The notes beneath the pieces are model-generated. The model did not search any database. It was not told the origin of the DNA and worked only from the letters and a program-made list of their open reading frames with translations. A stretch of DNA of 64,000 nucleotides, taken from contig QOZS01000023.1 in assembly GCA_003576705.1 (NCBI GenBank), positions 17,169-81,168 on the forward strand, in the 5' to 3' direction. Shown piece after piece: positions 15,994 to 28,205 of this stretch (its first letter is position 1; every line of letters begins with the position of its first letter). The stretch comes from Desertibaculum subflavum. Lineage in GTDB: Bacteria; Pseudomonadota; Alphaproteobacteria; Ferrovibrionales; Ferrovibrionaceae. The translations under genes and the position numbers were made by a program.

Positions 15994-17400
15994 ATGACCA
16001 AGCCGCGCACGCTCTACGACAAGATCTGGGACAGCCACCTGGTGCACCAGCAGGCCGACGGGACCTGCGTGCTCTATATCGACCGTCATCTCGTGCACGA
16101 GGTGACCAGCCCCCAGGCGTTCGAGGGCCTTCGTGCCGCCGGACGCAAGGTGCGCCGGACCGATGCCACCATCGCGGTCGCCGACCACAATGTGCCGACC
16201 ACCGACCGCTCGAAGGGCATCACCGACGAGGAGAGCCGTATCCAGGTCGAGACGCTGGAGCAGAACTGCCGCGATTTCGGCGTCGAGTATTACGGCATGG
16301 ACGACATCCGCCAGGGCATCGTCCACATCATCGGGCCGGAGCAGGGGCTGACCCAGCCCGGCATGACCATCGTCTGCGGCGACAGCCACACGGCGACGCA
16401 CGGTGCCTTCGGCGCGCTCGCCTTCGGCATCGGCACGTCGGAGGTGGAGCATGTGCTGGCGACCCAGACCCTGATGCAGAAGCCCTCGCTCAACATGCGG
16501 GTCAACTTGACCGGCAAGCCGCCGAAGGGCACGACCGCGAAGGATCTGATCCTGGCCATCATCGGCAAGATCGGCACCGCCGGCGGCACCGGCTGCGTGA
16601 TCGAGTACACCGGCGAGGCGATCCGGGCGCTGTCGATGGAAGGCCGCATGACGGTCTGCAACATGACCATCGAGGCGGGCGCCCGCGCCGGACTGATCGC
16701 GCCGGACGAGACGACCTTCGCCTATCTCAAGGGCAAGCCGCATGTACCGAAGGCAGGCGCCTTCGAACAGGCGGTGGCCTATTGGCGCACGCTGACCTCG
16801 GATCCGGGGGCGGTGTACGACAAGGAGGTGACGCTCGATGCCTCCGCGATCGTGCCGACCGTGACCTGGGGCACCAGCCCCGAGGACGTGGCGCCGATCA
16901 CCGGCATCGTGCCGCTGCCCGAAAGCGTCTCCGACGAGGGCAAGCGCGCGGCGATGAAGCGGTCCTACGAATACATGGGCATCCAGCCGGGGCAGAAGCT
17001 GCAGGATCTGAAGATCGATCGGGTCTTCATCGGTTCGTGCACCAATGGGCGGATCGAGGACCTGCGCGCCGCGGCGGCCGTCGCCAAGGGCCGCAAGGTC
17101 GCCGCGCATGTCGGCGCCATGGTGGTGCCGGGCTCCGGCCTGGTGAAGGAGCAGGCCGAAAGCGAGGGGCTCGACAAGATCTTCCGCGAGGCCGGCTTCG
17201 AATGGCGCGAGCCCGGCTGCTCCATGTGCCTGGCGATGAACGCCGACCGGCTCGAGCCCGGCGAGCGCTGCGCCTCTACCTCGAACCGCAATTTCGAGGG
17301 CCGCCAGGGCCGCGGCGGGCGCACCCATCTCGTCAGCCCGGAGATGGCCGCGGCCGCGGCGATCAAGGGCTATCTCGCCGATGTGCGCGACTATCTCTGA
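15994..17400 (+). CDS. leuC: 3-isopropylmalate dehydratase, large subunit
   Basis: The 468-residue length is typical of bacterial LeuC. The aconitase-fold [4Fe-4S] ligands are present in IGSCTNGR and in [30 protein letters not shown] is the conserved substrate-binding stretch. With LeuD it isomerises 2-isopropylmalate to 3-isopropylmalate in leucine synthesis. leuD starts 12 bases downstream and leuB follows, so the three probably form one transcript. Confidence 0.97.
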   Translation: MTKPRTLYDKIWDSHLVHQQADGTCVLYIDRHLVHEVTSPQAFEGLRAAGRKVRRTDATIAVADHNVPTTDRSKGITDEESRIQVETLEQNCRDFGVEYYGMDDIRQGIVHIIGPEQGLTQPGMTIVCGDSHTATHGAFGALAFGIGTSEVEHVLATQTLMQKPSLNMRVNLTGKPPKGTTAKDLILAIIGKIGTAGGTGCVIEYTGEAIRALSMEGRMTVCNMTIEAGARAGLIAPDETTFAYLKGKPHVPKAGAFEQAVAYWRTLTSDPGAVYDKEVTLDASAIVPTVTWGTSPEDVAPITGIVPLPESVSDEGKRAAMKRSYEYMGIQPGQKLQDLKIDRVFIGSCTNGRIEDLRAAAAVAKGRKVAAHVGAMVVPGSGLVKEQAESEGLDKIFREAGFEWREPGCSMCLAMNADRLEPGERCASTSNRNFEGRQGRGGRTHLVSPEMAAAAAIKGYLADVRDYL

Positions 17401-17412
17401 GGGAGCGAGGCC

Positions 17413-18024
17413 ATGCAGAAGTTCACCAAGCTGACCGGCGTCGCGGCGCCGCTGCCGATGGTCAATATCGACACCGACATGATCATCCCCAAGCAGTTCC
17501 TGAAGACGATCAAGCGCACCGGCCTCGGCAAGAACCTGTTCGACGAGATGCGCTACGATTCCGACGGCAAGGAGAAGCCGGATTTCGTGCTGAACAAGCC
17601 GGCCTATCGCAAGTCGCAGATCCTGGTGGCCGGCGCCAATTTCGGCTGCGGGTCGAGCCGGGAGCACGCGCCCTGGGCGCTGCTCGATTTCGGCATCCGC
17701 TGCGTGATCTCGACCTCGTTCGCCGACATCTTCTACAACAACTGCTTCAAGAACGGCATCCTGCCGATCAAGGTGTCTCAGGAGGACCTCGACAAGCTGT
17801 TCGACGACGCCAACCGCGGCGCCAATGCGACCATCACGGTCGATCTGGAAGCGCAGGAGATCCGCGGGCCCGACGGCGGCGTGGTGAAGTTCGAGATCGA
17901 TCCGTTCCGCAAGAAATGTCTGCTGGAAGGGCTCGACGATATCGGCCTGACCCTGCAGCAGGCCTCGGCCATCGACAGCTTCGAATCCAGCCAGCGCACC
18001 GGCCAGCCCTGGCTGTATCGCTGA
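17413..18024 (+). CDS. leuD: 3-isopropylmalate dehydratase, small subunit
   Basis: It has 203 residues, the usual length for LeuD. The swivel-domain motif [17 protein letters not shown] and the start [18 protein letters not shown] are clear family signatures. It pairs with LeuC. A strong GGGAGCGAGG-like ribosome site lies before the ATG. The 49-base gap to leuB contains no terminator that I can see. Confidence 0.97.
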   Translation: MQKFTKLTGVAAPLPMVNIDTDMIIPKQFLKTIKRTGLGKNLFDEMRYDSDGKEKPDFVLNKPAYRKSQILVAGANFGCGSSREHAPWALLDFGIRCVISTSFADIFYNNCFKNGILPIKVSQEDLDKLFDDANRGANATITVDLEAQEIRGPDGGVVKFEIDPFRKKCLLEGLDDIGLTLQQASAIDSFESSQRTGQPWLYR

Positions 18025-18073
18025 CCCCCGCCTCGCCGTCCCAGTCGAAGAAGAATTAGGGAGTAGTCCAAGA

Positions 18074-19186
18074 ATGCCCGCGAACAAGTCCCTGCTCGTG
18101 CTGCCCGGCGACGGTATCGGTCCCGAGGTGATGCGCGAGGCCAAGCGTGTCATCGACTGGATGGGCAAGAAGCGGGCCGTGCGGTTCGAGCTGGAGGAGG
18201 ATCTCTGCGGCGGCTGCGCCATCGACGCGCATGGCATGCCGATCACCGACGACACGGTGAAGAAGGCCCAGCAGGTCGATGCCGTGCTGCTCGGCGCCGT
18301 CGGCGGGCCGAAATGGGACAACCTGCCGTTCGACCAGAAGCCGGAGCGCGGGCTGCTCCGGCTGCGCAAGGAAATGGACCTGTTCGCCAACCTGCGCCCG
18401 GCGGTCTGCTTCCCGGCGCTCGCCGATGCCTCCTCGCTCAAGCGCGAGCTGGTCGAAGGCCTCGACATCATGATCGTGCGCGAGCTGACCGGCGGCGTCT
18501 ATTTCGGCACCCCGCGCGGCATCGAGACCTTGCCGGACGGCCAGCGCCGCGGCATCAACACGCAGGTCTATACGACCAATGAGATCCGCCGCGTCGCCAG
18601 CGTCGCCTTCGAGCTGGCGCGCAAGCGGCGGAACAAGGTGACGTCGTGCGAGAAGGCGAACGTCATGGAATCGGGCGTCTTGTGGCGCGAGGAGGTGCAG
18701 AAGCTGCACGACGAGCAGTACAAGGATGTCGAGCTGCAGCATATGTACGCCGACAATGCCGCCATGCAGCTGGTGCGCAACCCGAAGCAGTTCGACGTCA
18801 TCGTCACCGACAACCTGTTCGGCGACATCCTGTCCGACGAGGCGGCGATGCTGACCGGCTCGCTCGGCATGCTGCCCTCGGCCTCGCTCGGCGCGCCGGA
18901 CGCGACCGGCAAGCGCAAGGCCCTGTACGAGCCGGTGCACGGCTCCGCCCCCGATATCGCCGGGCAGAACGCGGCCAACCCGATCGCCACCATCCTCTCC
19001 TTCGCCATGGCGCTGCGCTACACCTTCGACATGCCGGACGAGGCCGACCTGGTCGAGAAGGCGGCCAAGGAGGTGCTGGACAAGGGGCTGCGCACCGGCG
19101 ACATCATGCAGAAGGGCGCCGCCAAGGTGTCGACCACTGTGATGGGCGACAGCCTGCTGATGGCGCTGAGCAAGCTCGCCGGATGA
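18074..19186 (+). CDS. leuB: 3-isopropylmalate dehydrogenase
   Basis: The protein has 370 residues. [10 protein letters not shown] near the start, ELTGGVYFG, the catalytic Tyr/Lys region and the metal/NAD segment [19 protein letters not shown] are all present, as is the adenine-binding GSAPDIAG. It oxidises and decarboxylates 3-isopropylmalate with NAD. It is third in the leuCDB operon and is followed after 28 bases by xseB on the same strand. Confidence 0.97.
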   Translation: MPANKSLLVLPGDGIGPEVMREAKRVIDWMGKKRAVRFELEEDLCGGCAIDAHGMPITDDTVKKAQQVDAVLLGAVGGPKWDNLPFDQKPERGLLRLRKEMDLFANLRPAVCFPALADASSLKRELVEGLDIMIVRELTGGVYFGTPRGIETLPDGQRRGINTQVYTTNEIRRVASVAFELARKRRNKVTSCEKANVMESGVLWREEVQKLHDEQYKDVELQHMYADNAAMQLVRNPKQFDVIVTDNLFGDILSDEAAMLTGSLGMLPSASLGAPDATGKRKALYEPVHGSAPDIAGQNAANPIATILSFAMALRYTFDMPDEADLVEKAAKEVLDKGLRTGDIMQKGAAKVSTTVMGDSLLMALSKLAG

Positions 19187-19214
19187 CGCGCGGCGCGAGC
19201 TGAGAGGAGGGGCG

Positions 19215-19475
19215 ATGGCAGGCAAGCAACCGGAGGCCGCGATCCCCGACGACATTCGCGCCATGACCTTCGAGCAGGCGCTGGCTGAGCTCGACGAAAT
19301 CGTGCGCACGCTCGAGACCGGCAAGGTCGACCTCGAGAAGTCGATCGCGATCTATGCCCGCGGCAGCCACCTCAAGCGGCATTGCGAGGACAAGCTCAGG
19401 ACGGCGAGCGAGCGGATCGAGAAGATCGTCGACGGCCCCGACGGACCGAAAGCGGTCCCCGCCGATCTCGACTGA
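19215..19475 (+). CDS. xseB: Exodeoxyribonuclease VII small subunit
   Basis: The 86-residue length and the sequence FEQALAELDEIVRTLETGKVDLEKSIAIYARG are typical of XseB, whose helical hairpin binds the large subunit XseA. The large subunit is not in the window. A GAGAGGAGGGGCG site precedes the ATG. xseB next to ispA and dxs is a common proteobacterial order; here it sits 12 bases before ispA. Confidence 0.95.
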   Translation: MAGKQPEAAIPDDIRAMTFEQALAELDEIVRTLETGKVDLEKSIAIYARGSHLKRHCEDKLRTASERIEKIVDGPDGPKAVPADLD

Positions 19476-19487
19476 CGGTTCGGCACG

Positions 19488-20372
19488 GTGACGTTGCACC
19501 GGGCGATGGCGGCCGCCGCGGCGCTGGTCGAGCGCGAGCTGGATCACTGGCTGCCGCATGCCGACACCGTGGAAGGCCGCCTGCACGCCGCCATGCGCTA
19601 TGCCGCGCTCGGGCCGGGCAAGCGGATGCGCCCGCTGCTGGTGGTCGAGACGGCCCGGCTGTTCGGCGTCGCGGCCGAACGGGCGGCGCCGGCGGCGGCG
19701 GCGATCGAGCTCGTGCATGCCTATTCGCTGGTGCACGACGATCTGCCCTGCATGGACGACGACGACCTGCGCCGCGGCCGTGCCACCGTGCACCGCGCCT
19801 TCGACGAGGCGACGGCGGTGCTCACCGGCGACGCGTTGCTGACCTTGGCCTTCGAGGTCATGGGCGATGTCTCCGCCGGGCCCGACGCGGCGGCACGCTG
19901 CGAGCTGGTCGTGGGCCTCGCGCGCGCGGCGGGGGCCAATGGCATGGTGGCCGGCCAGGCGATCGACCTTGCCGCCGAGACCGCCGAAATCGACCTGATC
20001 GAGACGCGCCGGCTGCAGGCGCTGAAAACCGGCGCGCTGATCGGATTTTCCTGCGAAGCCGGAGCGATCCTGGGGCGCGCCGACCTTCCGGCCCGCAAGG
20101 CGCTTGCCGCCTATGCGGCGGATCTCGGGCTGTCCTTTCAGATCACGGACGACGTGCTCGACCTGGAAGGCGACGAGGCGGCCGTCGGCAAGAAACTGCG
20201 CAAAGACCGGAAGGCGGGCAAGGTCACCTTTGTCGATCACCTCGGCCTGGACGGCGCCAAGCGCGAAGCGCAGCAGCTGGCGCAGGCAGCGGCCGGCCGG
20301 CTTGCATCATTCGGCGAAAGGGCCGATGTTCTGCGTAAATTGGCGGCATTCGTTGTAAGCCGCCGCTCGTGA
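19488..20372 (+). CDS. ispA: Polyprenyl (farnesyl) diphosphate synthase
   Basis: The protein has 294 residues from a GTG at 19488; an ATG at 19506 is a possible alternative, and neither has a strong ribosome site. The first aspartate-rich motif is [10 protein letters not shown] and the second is [15 protein letters not shown] and KTGALI are further prenyltransferase signatures. The short spacing before the first motif suits a farnesyl or geranyl diphosphate synthase. It uses isopentenyl diphosphate made by the MEP pathway, whose first enzyme (dxs) is encoded 10 bases downstream. Confidence 0.94.
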   Translation: MTLHRAMAAAAALVERELDHWLPHADTVEGRLHAAMRYAALGPGKRMRPLLVVETARLFGVAAERAAPAAAAIELVHAYSLVHDDLPCMDDDDLRRGRATVHRAFDEATAVLTGDALLTLAFEVMGDVSAGPDAAARCELVVGLARAAGANGMVAGQAIDLAAETAEIDLIETRRLQALKTGALIGFSCEAGAILGRADLPARKALAAYAADLGLSFQITDDVLDLEGDEAAVGKKLRKDRKAGKVTFVDHLGLDGAKREAQQLAQAAAGRLASFGERADVLRKLAAFVVSRRS

Positions 20373-20382
20373 CGATCGGGGT

Positions 20383-22314
20383 ATGGGGCCGTTGACGGAA
20401 CAGGGTTCGACACCGCTGCTCGACACTGTGCGTGAGCCAGCCGATATCCGCGGGTTCGGCGCGGAGCAGCTGAAGCAACTGGCCGACGAGCTGCGCCGCG
20501 AGACGATCGACGCGGTGTCGATCACCGGCGGGCACCTAGGCGCGGGCCTTGGCGTGGTCGAGCTGACCGTCGCGCTGCACCACATCTTCGAGACGCCGCG
20601 CGACCGGCTGATCTGGGATGTCGGCCACCAGGCCTATCCGCACAAGATCCTGACCGGCCGGCGCGACCGCATCCGCACCATCCGCCAGGGCGGCGGGCTT
20701 TCCGGCTTCACCAGGCGCGCCGAGAGCCTGTACGACCCGTTCGGCGCCGCGCATTCCTCGACGTCGATTTCCGCCGGGCTCGGCATGGCCGTGGCGCGCG
20801 ACCTGTCGGGCGGCGACCACAAGGTGATCTGCGTCATCGGCGACGGATCGATGAGCGCCGGCATGGCCTATGAGGCGATGAACAATGCCGGCTCGCTGCG
20901 CTCGCGCCTGATCGTGGTGCTGAACGACAACGACATGTCGATCGCCCCGCCGGTCGGCGCCATGAGCGCCTATCTCTCGCGGCTGATCTCCTCACGCTCC
21001 TATCTGTCGTTCCGGCATGTCGGCAAGCAGATCGCCGACTACCTGCCGAAGCAGATGAAGCAGGCGGCGAAGCGCGCCGAGGAATATGCGCGCGGCATGG
21101 TCACCGGCGGCACGCTGTTCGAGGAGTTCGGCTTCTACTATGTCGGCCCGATCGACGGGCACAACCTGGACCACCTGCTGCCGGTGCTGAAGAACGCCCG
21201 TGACGCGCAGGACGATCAGCCGATCCTGATCCACGTGGTGACGCAAAAGGGCAAAGGCTATCCGCCGGCCGAGGCCTCCGACGACAAGTATCACGGCGTC
21301 GCCAAGTTCGATGTCGCGACCGGTGCCCAGGCCAAGGCCAAGGCGAATGCGCCGCAATACACGCGCGTCTTCGCCGAGGAGCTGATCCGCCAGGCCGAGC
21401 TCGATCCGAAGATCGTCGCCATCACCGCCGCGATGCCCTCGGGCACCGGGCTCGACCTGTTCGGCAAGCGGTTCCCGGAGCGCTGTTTCGATGTCGGCAT
21501 CGCCGAGCAGCACGGCGTGACCTTCGCGGCCGGGCTCGCGGCCGAGGGCTACAAGCCGTTCGCCGCGATCTATTCGACCTTCCTGCAGCGGGCCTACGAC
21601 CAGGTGGTGCACGACGTGGCGATCCAGTCGCTGCCGGTGCGCTTCGCCATGGATCGCGCCGGCCTGGTCGGCGCCGACGGCCCGACGCATGCCGGCGCCT
21701 ACGACATTGCGTTCCTCGCGACATTGCCCGGATTCGTTGTCATGGCCGCGGCGGACGAGGCGGAGCTCGTGCACATGGTGGCGACGGCGGCGGCGATCGA
21801 CGACCGGCCGTCCTCGATCCGCTACCCGCGCGGCGAGGGTGTCGGCGTAGAACTGCCGGCCCGGGGCGCGCCGCTCGCGATCGGCAAGGGACGCGTGGTG
21901 CGCGAGGGCAGCGCCATCGCGATCCTCTCGTTCGGCGCGCGCCTCGCCGAATGCATGAAGGCGGCCGAGGACCTGGCGCTGCGCGGTCTGTCCACCACCG
22001 TCGCCGATGCGCGCTTCGCCAAGCCGCTGGACGAGGACCTGATCCGCCGCCTGGTGCGCGGGCATGAAGTCCTGATCACGATCGAGGAAGGGGCGCCGGG
22101 TGGGTTCGGCGCCCACGTGCTGCATTTCCTGGCGCGAGACGGGCTGCTCGATCACGGCGTCAAGATCCGGACCATGACCTTGCCCGACAGCTTCATCGAG
22201 CACGACACGCCGCTGCGCCAGTATGAAGCGGCGGGGCTCAATGCGGCGCATATCGTGCAGACGGCGCTCGCTGCGCTCGGCCGTCCGAGCATCGAGAGAA
22301 CCGCGCGCGCCTGA
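20383..22314 (+). CDS. dxs: 1-deoxy-D-xylulose-5-phosphate synthase
   Basis: At 643 residues it has full DXS length. Thiamine diphosphate binding is seen in [15 protein letters not shown], the catalytic His region in [17 protein letters not shown], and the conserved Glu in [13 protein letters not shown]. It joins pyruvate and glyceraldehyde 3-phosphate at the entry of the MEP isoprenoid route. It follows ispA closely, so isoprenoid supply and chain elongation are co-transcribed. Confidence 0.97.
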   Translation: MGPLTEQGSTPLLDTVREPADIRGFGAEQLKQLADELRRETIDAVSITGGHLGAGLGVVELTVALHHIFETPRDRLIWDVGHQAYPHKILTGRRDRIRTIRQGGGLSGFTRRAESLYDPFGAAHSSTSISAGLGMAVARDLSGGDHKVICVIGDGSMSAGMAYEAMNNAGSLRSRLIVVLNDNDMSIAPPVGAMSAYLSRLISSRSYLSFRHVGKQIADYLPKQMKQAAKRAEEYARGMVTGGTLFEEFGFYYVGPIDGHNLDHLLPVLKNARDAQDDQPILIHVVTQKGKGYPPAEASDDKYHGVAKFDVATGAQAKAKANAPQYTRVFAEELIRQAELDPKIVAITAAMPSGTGLDLFGKRFPERCFDVGIAEQHGVTFAAGLAAEGYKPFAAIYSTFLQRAYDQVVHDVAIQSLPVRFAMDRAGLVGADGPTHAGAYDIAFLATLPGFVVMAAADEAELVHMVATAAAIDDRPSSIRYPRGEGVGVELPARGAPLAIGKGRVVREGSAIAILSFGARLAECMKAAEDLALRGLSTTVADARFAKPLDEDLIRRLVRGHEVLITIEEGAPGGFGAHVLHFLARDGLLDHGVKIRTMTLPDSFIEHDTPLRQYEAAGLNAAHIVQTALAALGRPSIERTARA

Positions 22315-22327
22315 CGGCATTCCGCAC

Positions 22328-23203
22328 ATGAATCTGGCCGTCGCCGGCGCGGACCGCGCCACACTCGGCATCGCCGCGATGGCCCTGGCGACCCTGGTCT
22401 TCGCCTGCAACGACGTGGTCGCCAAATGGCTGGTCGGGCAGTACGGGGTGGGCCAGCTGCTCCTGGTGCGCAGCATTGGCGCGGTGGCCCTGGTGCTGCT
22501 CGTGCTGCGCGGCAATGTCGGCCGGCTGGTCCCGGTCGAGCGGCCTTGGCTGCATGCCGGTCGGGCCGCGCTAATGGCCTTCGAGGTCAGCTGCTTCTAT
22601 CTCGCCGTACGGCAATTGCCGCTGGCCGATGTGATGGTGATCTATTTCGGCGCGCCGATTTTCGTCACCGCCTTGTCGGTGCCGTTGCTGGGCGAGCGGG
22701 TCGGCTGGCGCCGCGCGCTCGCGGTCGTCAGCGGGTTTGCCGGCATCGTCATCGCCATGCGCCCGACCGACGTTGCCTTCGCACTGCCGGCCGCGATCGC
22801 GCTCGCCGGCAGCCTTGCCTATGGCTTGATGCTGATCTCGGCCCGCAGCTTGCGCGGCACCAGCGCCGTCGTGCTGGCCGGGCACCAGGCGCTCGGTGTC
22901 CTGGCACTCGGCGGCATCGCCGCCTTCTTCGACTGGACGCCGGTCGCGGTGCCGGAGCTGGCCTTGATGCTGCTGGTCGGCTGCGTGGCGTTCAGCGGGC
23001 ATGCATTGGTCAACTGGTCGCTCTCGGCGGCGCCCGCCGCCGTCGCGGCGCCGATCAGCTATCTGTCGGTCGTATGGGCGACGATCCTCGGCTATCTCGT
23101 GTTCGGGGACCGACCCGCGGTGGAGACGGTGGTCGGCTGCCTGGTCGTCGCCGGCAGCGGCCTCTACATCTTCTTTCGCGAGAGGAGGCTCGGCCTAGGC
23201 TGA
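22328..23203 (+). CDS. EamA/DMT-superfamily transporter
   Basis: The predicted protein of 291 residues has about ten hydrophobic helices in two repeated EamA halves (FACNDVVAKW near the start, and APISYLSVVWATILGYLVFGD in the second half). The sequence DVMVIYFGAPIFVTALSVPLLGE is typical of the S-adenosylmethionine/amino-metabolite exporter branch, but the substrate is unknown. The ATG at 22328 is used; a longer frame overlaps the end of dxs and is less likely. Its 3' end overlaps the convergent aminotransferase gene by 9 bases. Confidence 0.88.
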   Translation: MNLAVAGADRATLGIAAMALATLVFACNDVVAKWLVGQYGVGQLLLVRSIGAVALVLLVLRGNVGRLVPVERPWLHAGRAALMAFEVSCFYLAVRQLPLADVMVIYFGAPIFVTALSVPLLGERVGWRRALAVVSGFAGIVIAMRPTDVAFALPAAIALAGSLAYGLMLISARSLRGTSAVVLAGHQALGVLALGGIAAFFDWTPVAVPELALMLLVGCVAFSGHALVNWSLSAAPAAVAAPISYLSVVWATILGYLVFGDRPAVETVVGCLVVAGSGLYIFFRERRLGLG

Positions 23204-24379
23204 ACGGGCGATGCCGGCGATTGCCTCGAGTGCGCGATCGATCTCTTCCTCGCTGTTGTAGTAATGCGGCGATGCCCGCACCACGCTCTGCAGCTGCCGC
23301 GCAGCCATGTCGAGACGTGTCGAGGTGAGGCCGGAGACCGTCACATTGATCGTCTGCTGCGCCAATCGCTGTTTGACCGCGGCGGGATCTATGCGATCGA
23401 TGGTGAACGACACGATGGCCGAGCGCATGTCGCCGAGATCGCGCAGGCGAGTGCCGGGGATCGCCGCCAGGCCGGTGCGCAGCCGATCCGCCAACGACCA
23501 GGCGCGCTCACGGATCGCATCCAGCCCCAGCGACATGGCATAGTCGGCGGCGGCGCCGAGCCCGATCTTGCCGGCGACGAAGCATTCCCAGTTCTCGAAC
23601 CGCCTTGCATCGGCACGGAACTCATAGGTGTCGGCGCCGGTCCAGTCGGCGGAATGCAGGTCGATAAAGGGCGGCTCCAGGCGGCCGATCAGGCCTCGCC
23701 GCACATAGAGAAAGCCCGTCCCGCGGGGGCCGCGGAGAAATTTCCGTCCGGTCGCCGACAGCATGTCGCAGCCGAGCGCCTCCACATCGACCGGCATCTG
23801 CCCCACCGACTGGCAGGCATCGAGCAGATAGGGAATGCCGTGCGCCCTGGCGATGCGACCCACTGCTTCCGCCGGATTGACCAGGCCGCCATTGGTCGGG
23901 ATATGCGTGATCGCGATCAGCTTCACGCGGCCGTCGATCATGCGCTCGAGCGCATGCGGATCGAGTGCGCCGCCATTGTCGTTCGGCACCACCTCGATCA
24001 CGGCGCCGGTGCGCCGCGCCACCTGGAGGAAGGCCAGGTAGTTGGAGGCGTATTCGGCCTGGGCCGTCAGGATGCGGTCGCCGGGCCCGAAGCCGAAGGA
24101 ATAGAACGCCATGTCCCAGGCGCGCGTCGCGTTCTCCACGACGGCGATCTCGTCCGGCGCCGCGTTGACCAGGCGCGCGATCGATCCGTAGACGCCTTCG
24201 ATGGCGCCGGCGGCCTCGGCCGCGGCCTCGTATCCGCCGATTGCCGCCTCGCGCTCGAGATGCTGCTGAACGGCCTGCAGCACCTGCCGGGGCGGCAGGG
24301 CTGCGCCGGCATTGTTGAGATGGACGACGTTGGCCGTGCCGGGCGTATCGGATCGAACCCTGGATAGATCGATGCTCAT
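23195..24379 (-). CDS. Class V-fold PLP-dependent aminotransferase
   Basis: The 394-residue protein has the NifS/aminotransferase class V fold. Visible features are the start HLNNAGAALPP, the PLP aspartate in LLDACQSVGQMP and the Schiff-base lysine in SATGRKFLRGPRGTGFLYV. It may resemble the EgtE/CsdB-like branch; no ergothioneine partner genes are present, so the function is open. The ATG overlaps the stop of the aldo/keto reductase gene by one base (TGATG), placing it last in the purE-purK operon. Confidence 0.88.
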   Translation of the reverse strand: MSIDLSRVRSDTPGTANVVHLNNAGAALPPRQVLQAVQQHLEREAAIGGYEAAAEAAGAIEGVYGSIARLVNAAPDEIAVVENATRAWDMAFYSFGFGPGDRILTAQAEYASNYLAFLQVARRTGAVIEVVPNDNGGALDPHALERMIDGRVKLIAITHIPTNGGLVNPAEAVGRIARAHGIPYLLDACQSVGQMPVDVEALGCDMLSATGRKFLRGPRGTGFLYVRRGLIGRLEPPFIDLHSADWTGADTYEFRADARRFENWECFVAGKIGLGAAADYAMSLGLDAIRERAWSLADRLRTGLAAIPGTRLRDLGDMRSAIVSFTIDRIDPAAVKQRLAQQTINVTVSGLTSTRLDMAARQLQSVVRASPHYYNSEEEIDRALEAIAGIARSA

Positions 24380-25359
24380 CAGTGGCCGAGGATCGGATGC
24401 GGCGTATAGGGTTCCTCCAGCGCCTTGATCTCCTCCGCCGACAGCGCGAGCTGTGTCGCCTTGGCGAGGTCGTCGAGCTGTTCGAGCTTGCTGGCGCCGA
24501 TGATCGGCGCTGTGACATAGGGCTTCGACAGCATCCAGGCGAGCGCCACACCGGCATTGCTGACGCCGCGCTTCCGGGCGATCTCGCCGATCCGGTCGAC
24601 CACGCGGAAATCGCTGTCCTGGTAGTACATGCGCTGCGCCATCTCGTCGCCTTTTGCGCGCTTGGTCTCGCCGTAATCCTGGCGGCGGCGATTGCCGGCC
24701 AGGAAGCCGCGGGCGAGCGGGCTCCACGGAATGATGCCGACGCCCTGGTCGGTGCAGAGCGGGATCATCTCGCGCTCTTCCTCGCGGTAGATCAGGTTGT
24801 AGTGGTTCTGCATGGTGACGAAGCGGCAGAAGCCGTTCTCCTTCGCCACCTGCTGCATCTTGGCGAACTGCCAGGCGAACATCGAGGAGGCGCCGATATA
24901 GAGCGCTTTGCCGGCTTTCACCACGTCGCTCAAGGCCTCCATCGTCTCCTCGACCGGCGTGGTCCGGTCGAAGCGATGGATCTGGTAGAGATCGACGTGA
25001 TCCAGGCCGAGCCGCGTCAGCGAGGCGTCGATCGCGTGCATGATGTGCTTGCGCGACAGGCCCCGCTGGTTGGGCCCGTCACCCATCGGATTGTACACCT
25101 TGGTGGCGACGATCACGTTCTCGCGCGCGGCGCCGATCTGCTTCAGGGCGCGGCCCGTCACCACTTCGCTTTCGCCGTTCGAGTAGACGTCGGCGGTATC
25201 GAAGAAGGTGATCCCGAGGTCGAGGGCGCGCTTGTAGAACGGAACGGCATCGCGCTCGTCCAGCACCCAGTCGCGCCATTTCGACGTGCCGTAGGTCATG
25301 GTGCCGAGGCAGAGGCGGCTGACTGTTGTGCCGGTGCTTCCCAGATTGACCTGCTGCAT
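24379..25359 (-). CDS. Aldo/keto reductase
   Basis: The 326-residue protein has the TIM-barrel tetrad: Asp and Tyr in FFDTADVYSNGESE, Lys in VIVATKV and His in YQIHRFD. IIPWSPLARGFLAG and PIIGASKLEQL form the NADPH-binding part. It resembles the YajO/Tas-type general reductases. The physiological substrate is unknown. It lies between two class V aminotransferases, 15 bases after one and overlapping the other by one base, so all three probably act or are at least expressed together. Confidence 0.93.
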   Translation of the reverse strand: MQQVNLGSTGTTVSRLCLGTMTYGTSKWRDWVLDERDAVPFYKRALDLGITFFDTADVYSNGESEVVTGRALKQIGAARENVIVATKVYNPMGDGPNQRGLSRKHIMHAIDASLTRLGLDHVDLYQIHRFDRTTPVEETMEALSDVVKAGKALYIGASSMFAWQFAKMQQVAKENGFCRFVTMQNHYNLIYREEEREMIPLCTDQGVGIIPWSPLARGFLAGNRRRQDYGETKRAKGDEMAQRMYYQDSDFRVVDRIGEIARKRGVSNAGVALAWMLSKPYVTAPIIGASKLEQLDDLAKATQLALSAEEIKALEEPYTPHPILGH

Positions 25360-25374
25360 CCTGACCTCCCCTGG

Positions 25375-26504
<1,130 letters not shown>

Positions 26505-26508
<4 letters not shown>

Positions 26509-27587
26509 GTCATGGCTCCCAGCGGAAACAGCCGCGTGACATGCCCCATCTTGCGGCCCTGGCGTATCTCGGACTTGCCATAGAGATGCAGATGGCTGCC
26601 GGCGTCGAGCAACAGTTTCGGCCATTCCAGCACGGCATCGCCCACCAGGTTCCGCATCACGGCATCCGCCCGACGCTCCGTCGATCCGAGCGGAAGGCCG
26701 CAGATGGCCCGTACATGCTGCGCGAACTGGCTGGTGGCGGCTGCCTCGATGGTCAGGTGGCCGGAATTGTGGACTCGTGGTGCGATCTCGTTCATCAGCA
26801 CCTCGCCCCCGGCGGTGACGAACATCTCGACCGCCATCACGCCGACATGATCGAGCGCCTGGGCGAGCGAGCGGGCCACGGCCTCGGCGCGCGTGACGAT
26901 CTCGGGCCCGATGGCCGCCGGCCAACGGCTCTCCGCCAGGATATGGTGGGCGTGCCGGTTCTCGAACGGCTCGAAGGCGGCGATCTGGCCGTCCGGGCCG
27001 CGCGCGATGATGACCGAGATCTCCAGCGCGAAATCCACGAAGCCCTCCAGGATGCAGGGCACTTCGCCGAGCTTCCGCCAGGCCTCGACGACGGCGTCGG
27101 GCGTCGCCGCGGCGATGGCAATCTGGCCCTTGCCGTCATAGCCCATGCGCCGCGTCTTCAGGATGGCGCCGCCGGTCAGATGGCGCGCGGTGATGCCGGC
27201 CTCGATGGCGGAACTGACGGCGAAATAGGGCGCCGTGGCGATGCCGAGCCGGGTTGCCAGCGCCTTCTCGGCCAATCGGTCCTGGGTGACCGCAAGCACG
27301 TTGGCGCCGGGACGCATCGGCTTCGCCGCCGCGATCCGTTCCAGCGCCGCCGCCGGGACGTTCTCGAACTCCACCGTGGCGACGTCGATCGCCGCCGCGA
27401 AAGCGTCCAGCGCGGCGAGATTGTCGTAGGGGGCGCGCGTCCACGTCGCAGCGACATCGGCCGCCGGCGCCTCGTCGTCCGGGCAGAAGATGTGGCAGCG
27501 ATAGCCGAGCGGGGCGGCCGCCAGGGCTATCATGCGCCCGAGCTGGCCGCCGCCGAGGATGCCGATCGTCGAGCCGGGGGGGATCAC
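26505..27587 (-). CDS. purK: N5-carboxyaminoimidazole ribonucleotide synthase
   Basis: The 360-residue ATP-grasp enzyme starts at a GTG (27587) and shows GILGGGQLGRMIALAA at the start, then GGAILKTRRMGYDGKGQ and MAVEMFVTAGGEVLMNEIAPRVHNSGH. It carboxylates aminoimidazole ribonucleotide with ATP and bicarbonate in purine synthesis. It follows purE by 5 bases and overlaps the next gene by 4 bases. Confidence 0.97.
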
Positions 27588-27592
27588 CTGCG

Positions 27593-28078
27593 TCAGCTCG
27601 GTACCTCCGGCACGCGTTCGGTCTGGCGCTTGCGCCAGGCTTCCAGGCGTTTGGCAAGGCGCGCATCGCCGGTGGCCAGGATCTGCGCGGCGAGCAGGCC
27701 CGCGTTGCGGGCTCCCGGCTCGCCGATCGCCAGAGTGCCGACCGGAATGCCGCCCGGCATCTGAACGATCGACAACAGGCTATCCATGCCCTTGAGCGCC
27801 TTGCTCTCCACCGGCACGCCAAGCACCGGCAGGCGCGTCATCGACGCTGCCATGCCTGGCAGATGCGCGGCGCCGCCGGCACCGGCGATGATCACCTTCA
27901 GGCCGCGCGCGGCCGCCTTCTCGGCATAGTCGTACAATCGGCGGGGCGTCCGATGTGCCGAAATGACGCGGCACTCGTGAGGGACGCGGAGCTCGGCCAG
28001 CACTTCTGCGGCATGCTTCATCGTCGCCCAGTCGGATTGGCTTCCCATGATGATGCCGACCAGCGGCGTTTCAGCCAT
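27593..28078 (-). CDS. purE: 5-(carboxyamino)imidazole ribonucleotide mutase
   Basis: From the ATG at 28078 the protein has 161 residues, the normal length for class I PurE; GGAG lies six bases upstream. An upstream start at 28147 lies ahead of a good -10 box at 28104, which also favours the shorter form. The signature [16 protein letters not shown] and [13 protein letters not shown] are present, followed by [10 protein letters not shown]. It converts N5-CAIR to CAIR and is the first gene of a five-gene unit. Confidence 0.97.
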   Translation of the reverse strand: MAETPLVGIIMGSQSDWATMKHAAEVLAELRVPHECRVISAHRTPRRLYDYAEKAAARGLKVIIAGAGGAAHLPGMAASMTRLPVLGVPVESKALKGMDSLLSIVQMPGGIPVGTLAIGEPGARNAGLLAAQILATGDARLAKRLEAWRKRQTERVPEVPS

Positions 28079-28103
28079 CGCAATCTCCGCGCGAAAGGCG
28101 CGG

Positions 28104-28131
28104 ATTATAGGCGGGGTCGCCTCACCTGCAA
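28104..28131 (-). promoter_or_regulatory. Probable purE promoter
   Basis: Read on the minus strand, a perfect TATAAT lies at 28109-28104 with TTGCAG 16 bases upstream. Transcription would start near 28097, about 20 bases before the purE ATG. A 6-bp GC hairpin (28087-28103) overlaps the start site and the ribosome-binding region. Confidence 0.5.
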
Positions 28132-28205
28132 TATCGGCCGACGACATGCCGTTACTTGCCTAGGACGATCCCCGCCGCGTAGGTTCTGGGTGATTCGGGA
28201 GGGGC

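Noticed and set aside
15946..18471. 841-codon minus-strand open frame opposite leuC-leuD-leuB
   Set aside because: The plus-strand leu genes carry all family motifs; the minus frame has none and is a GC-driven shadow.
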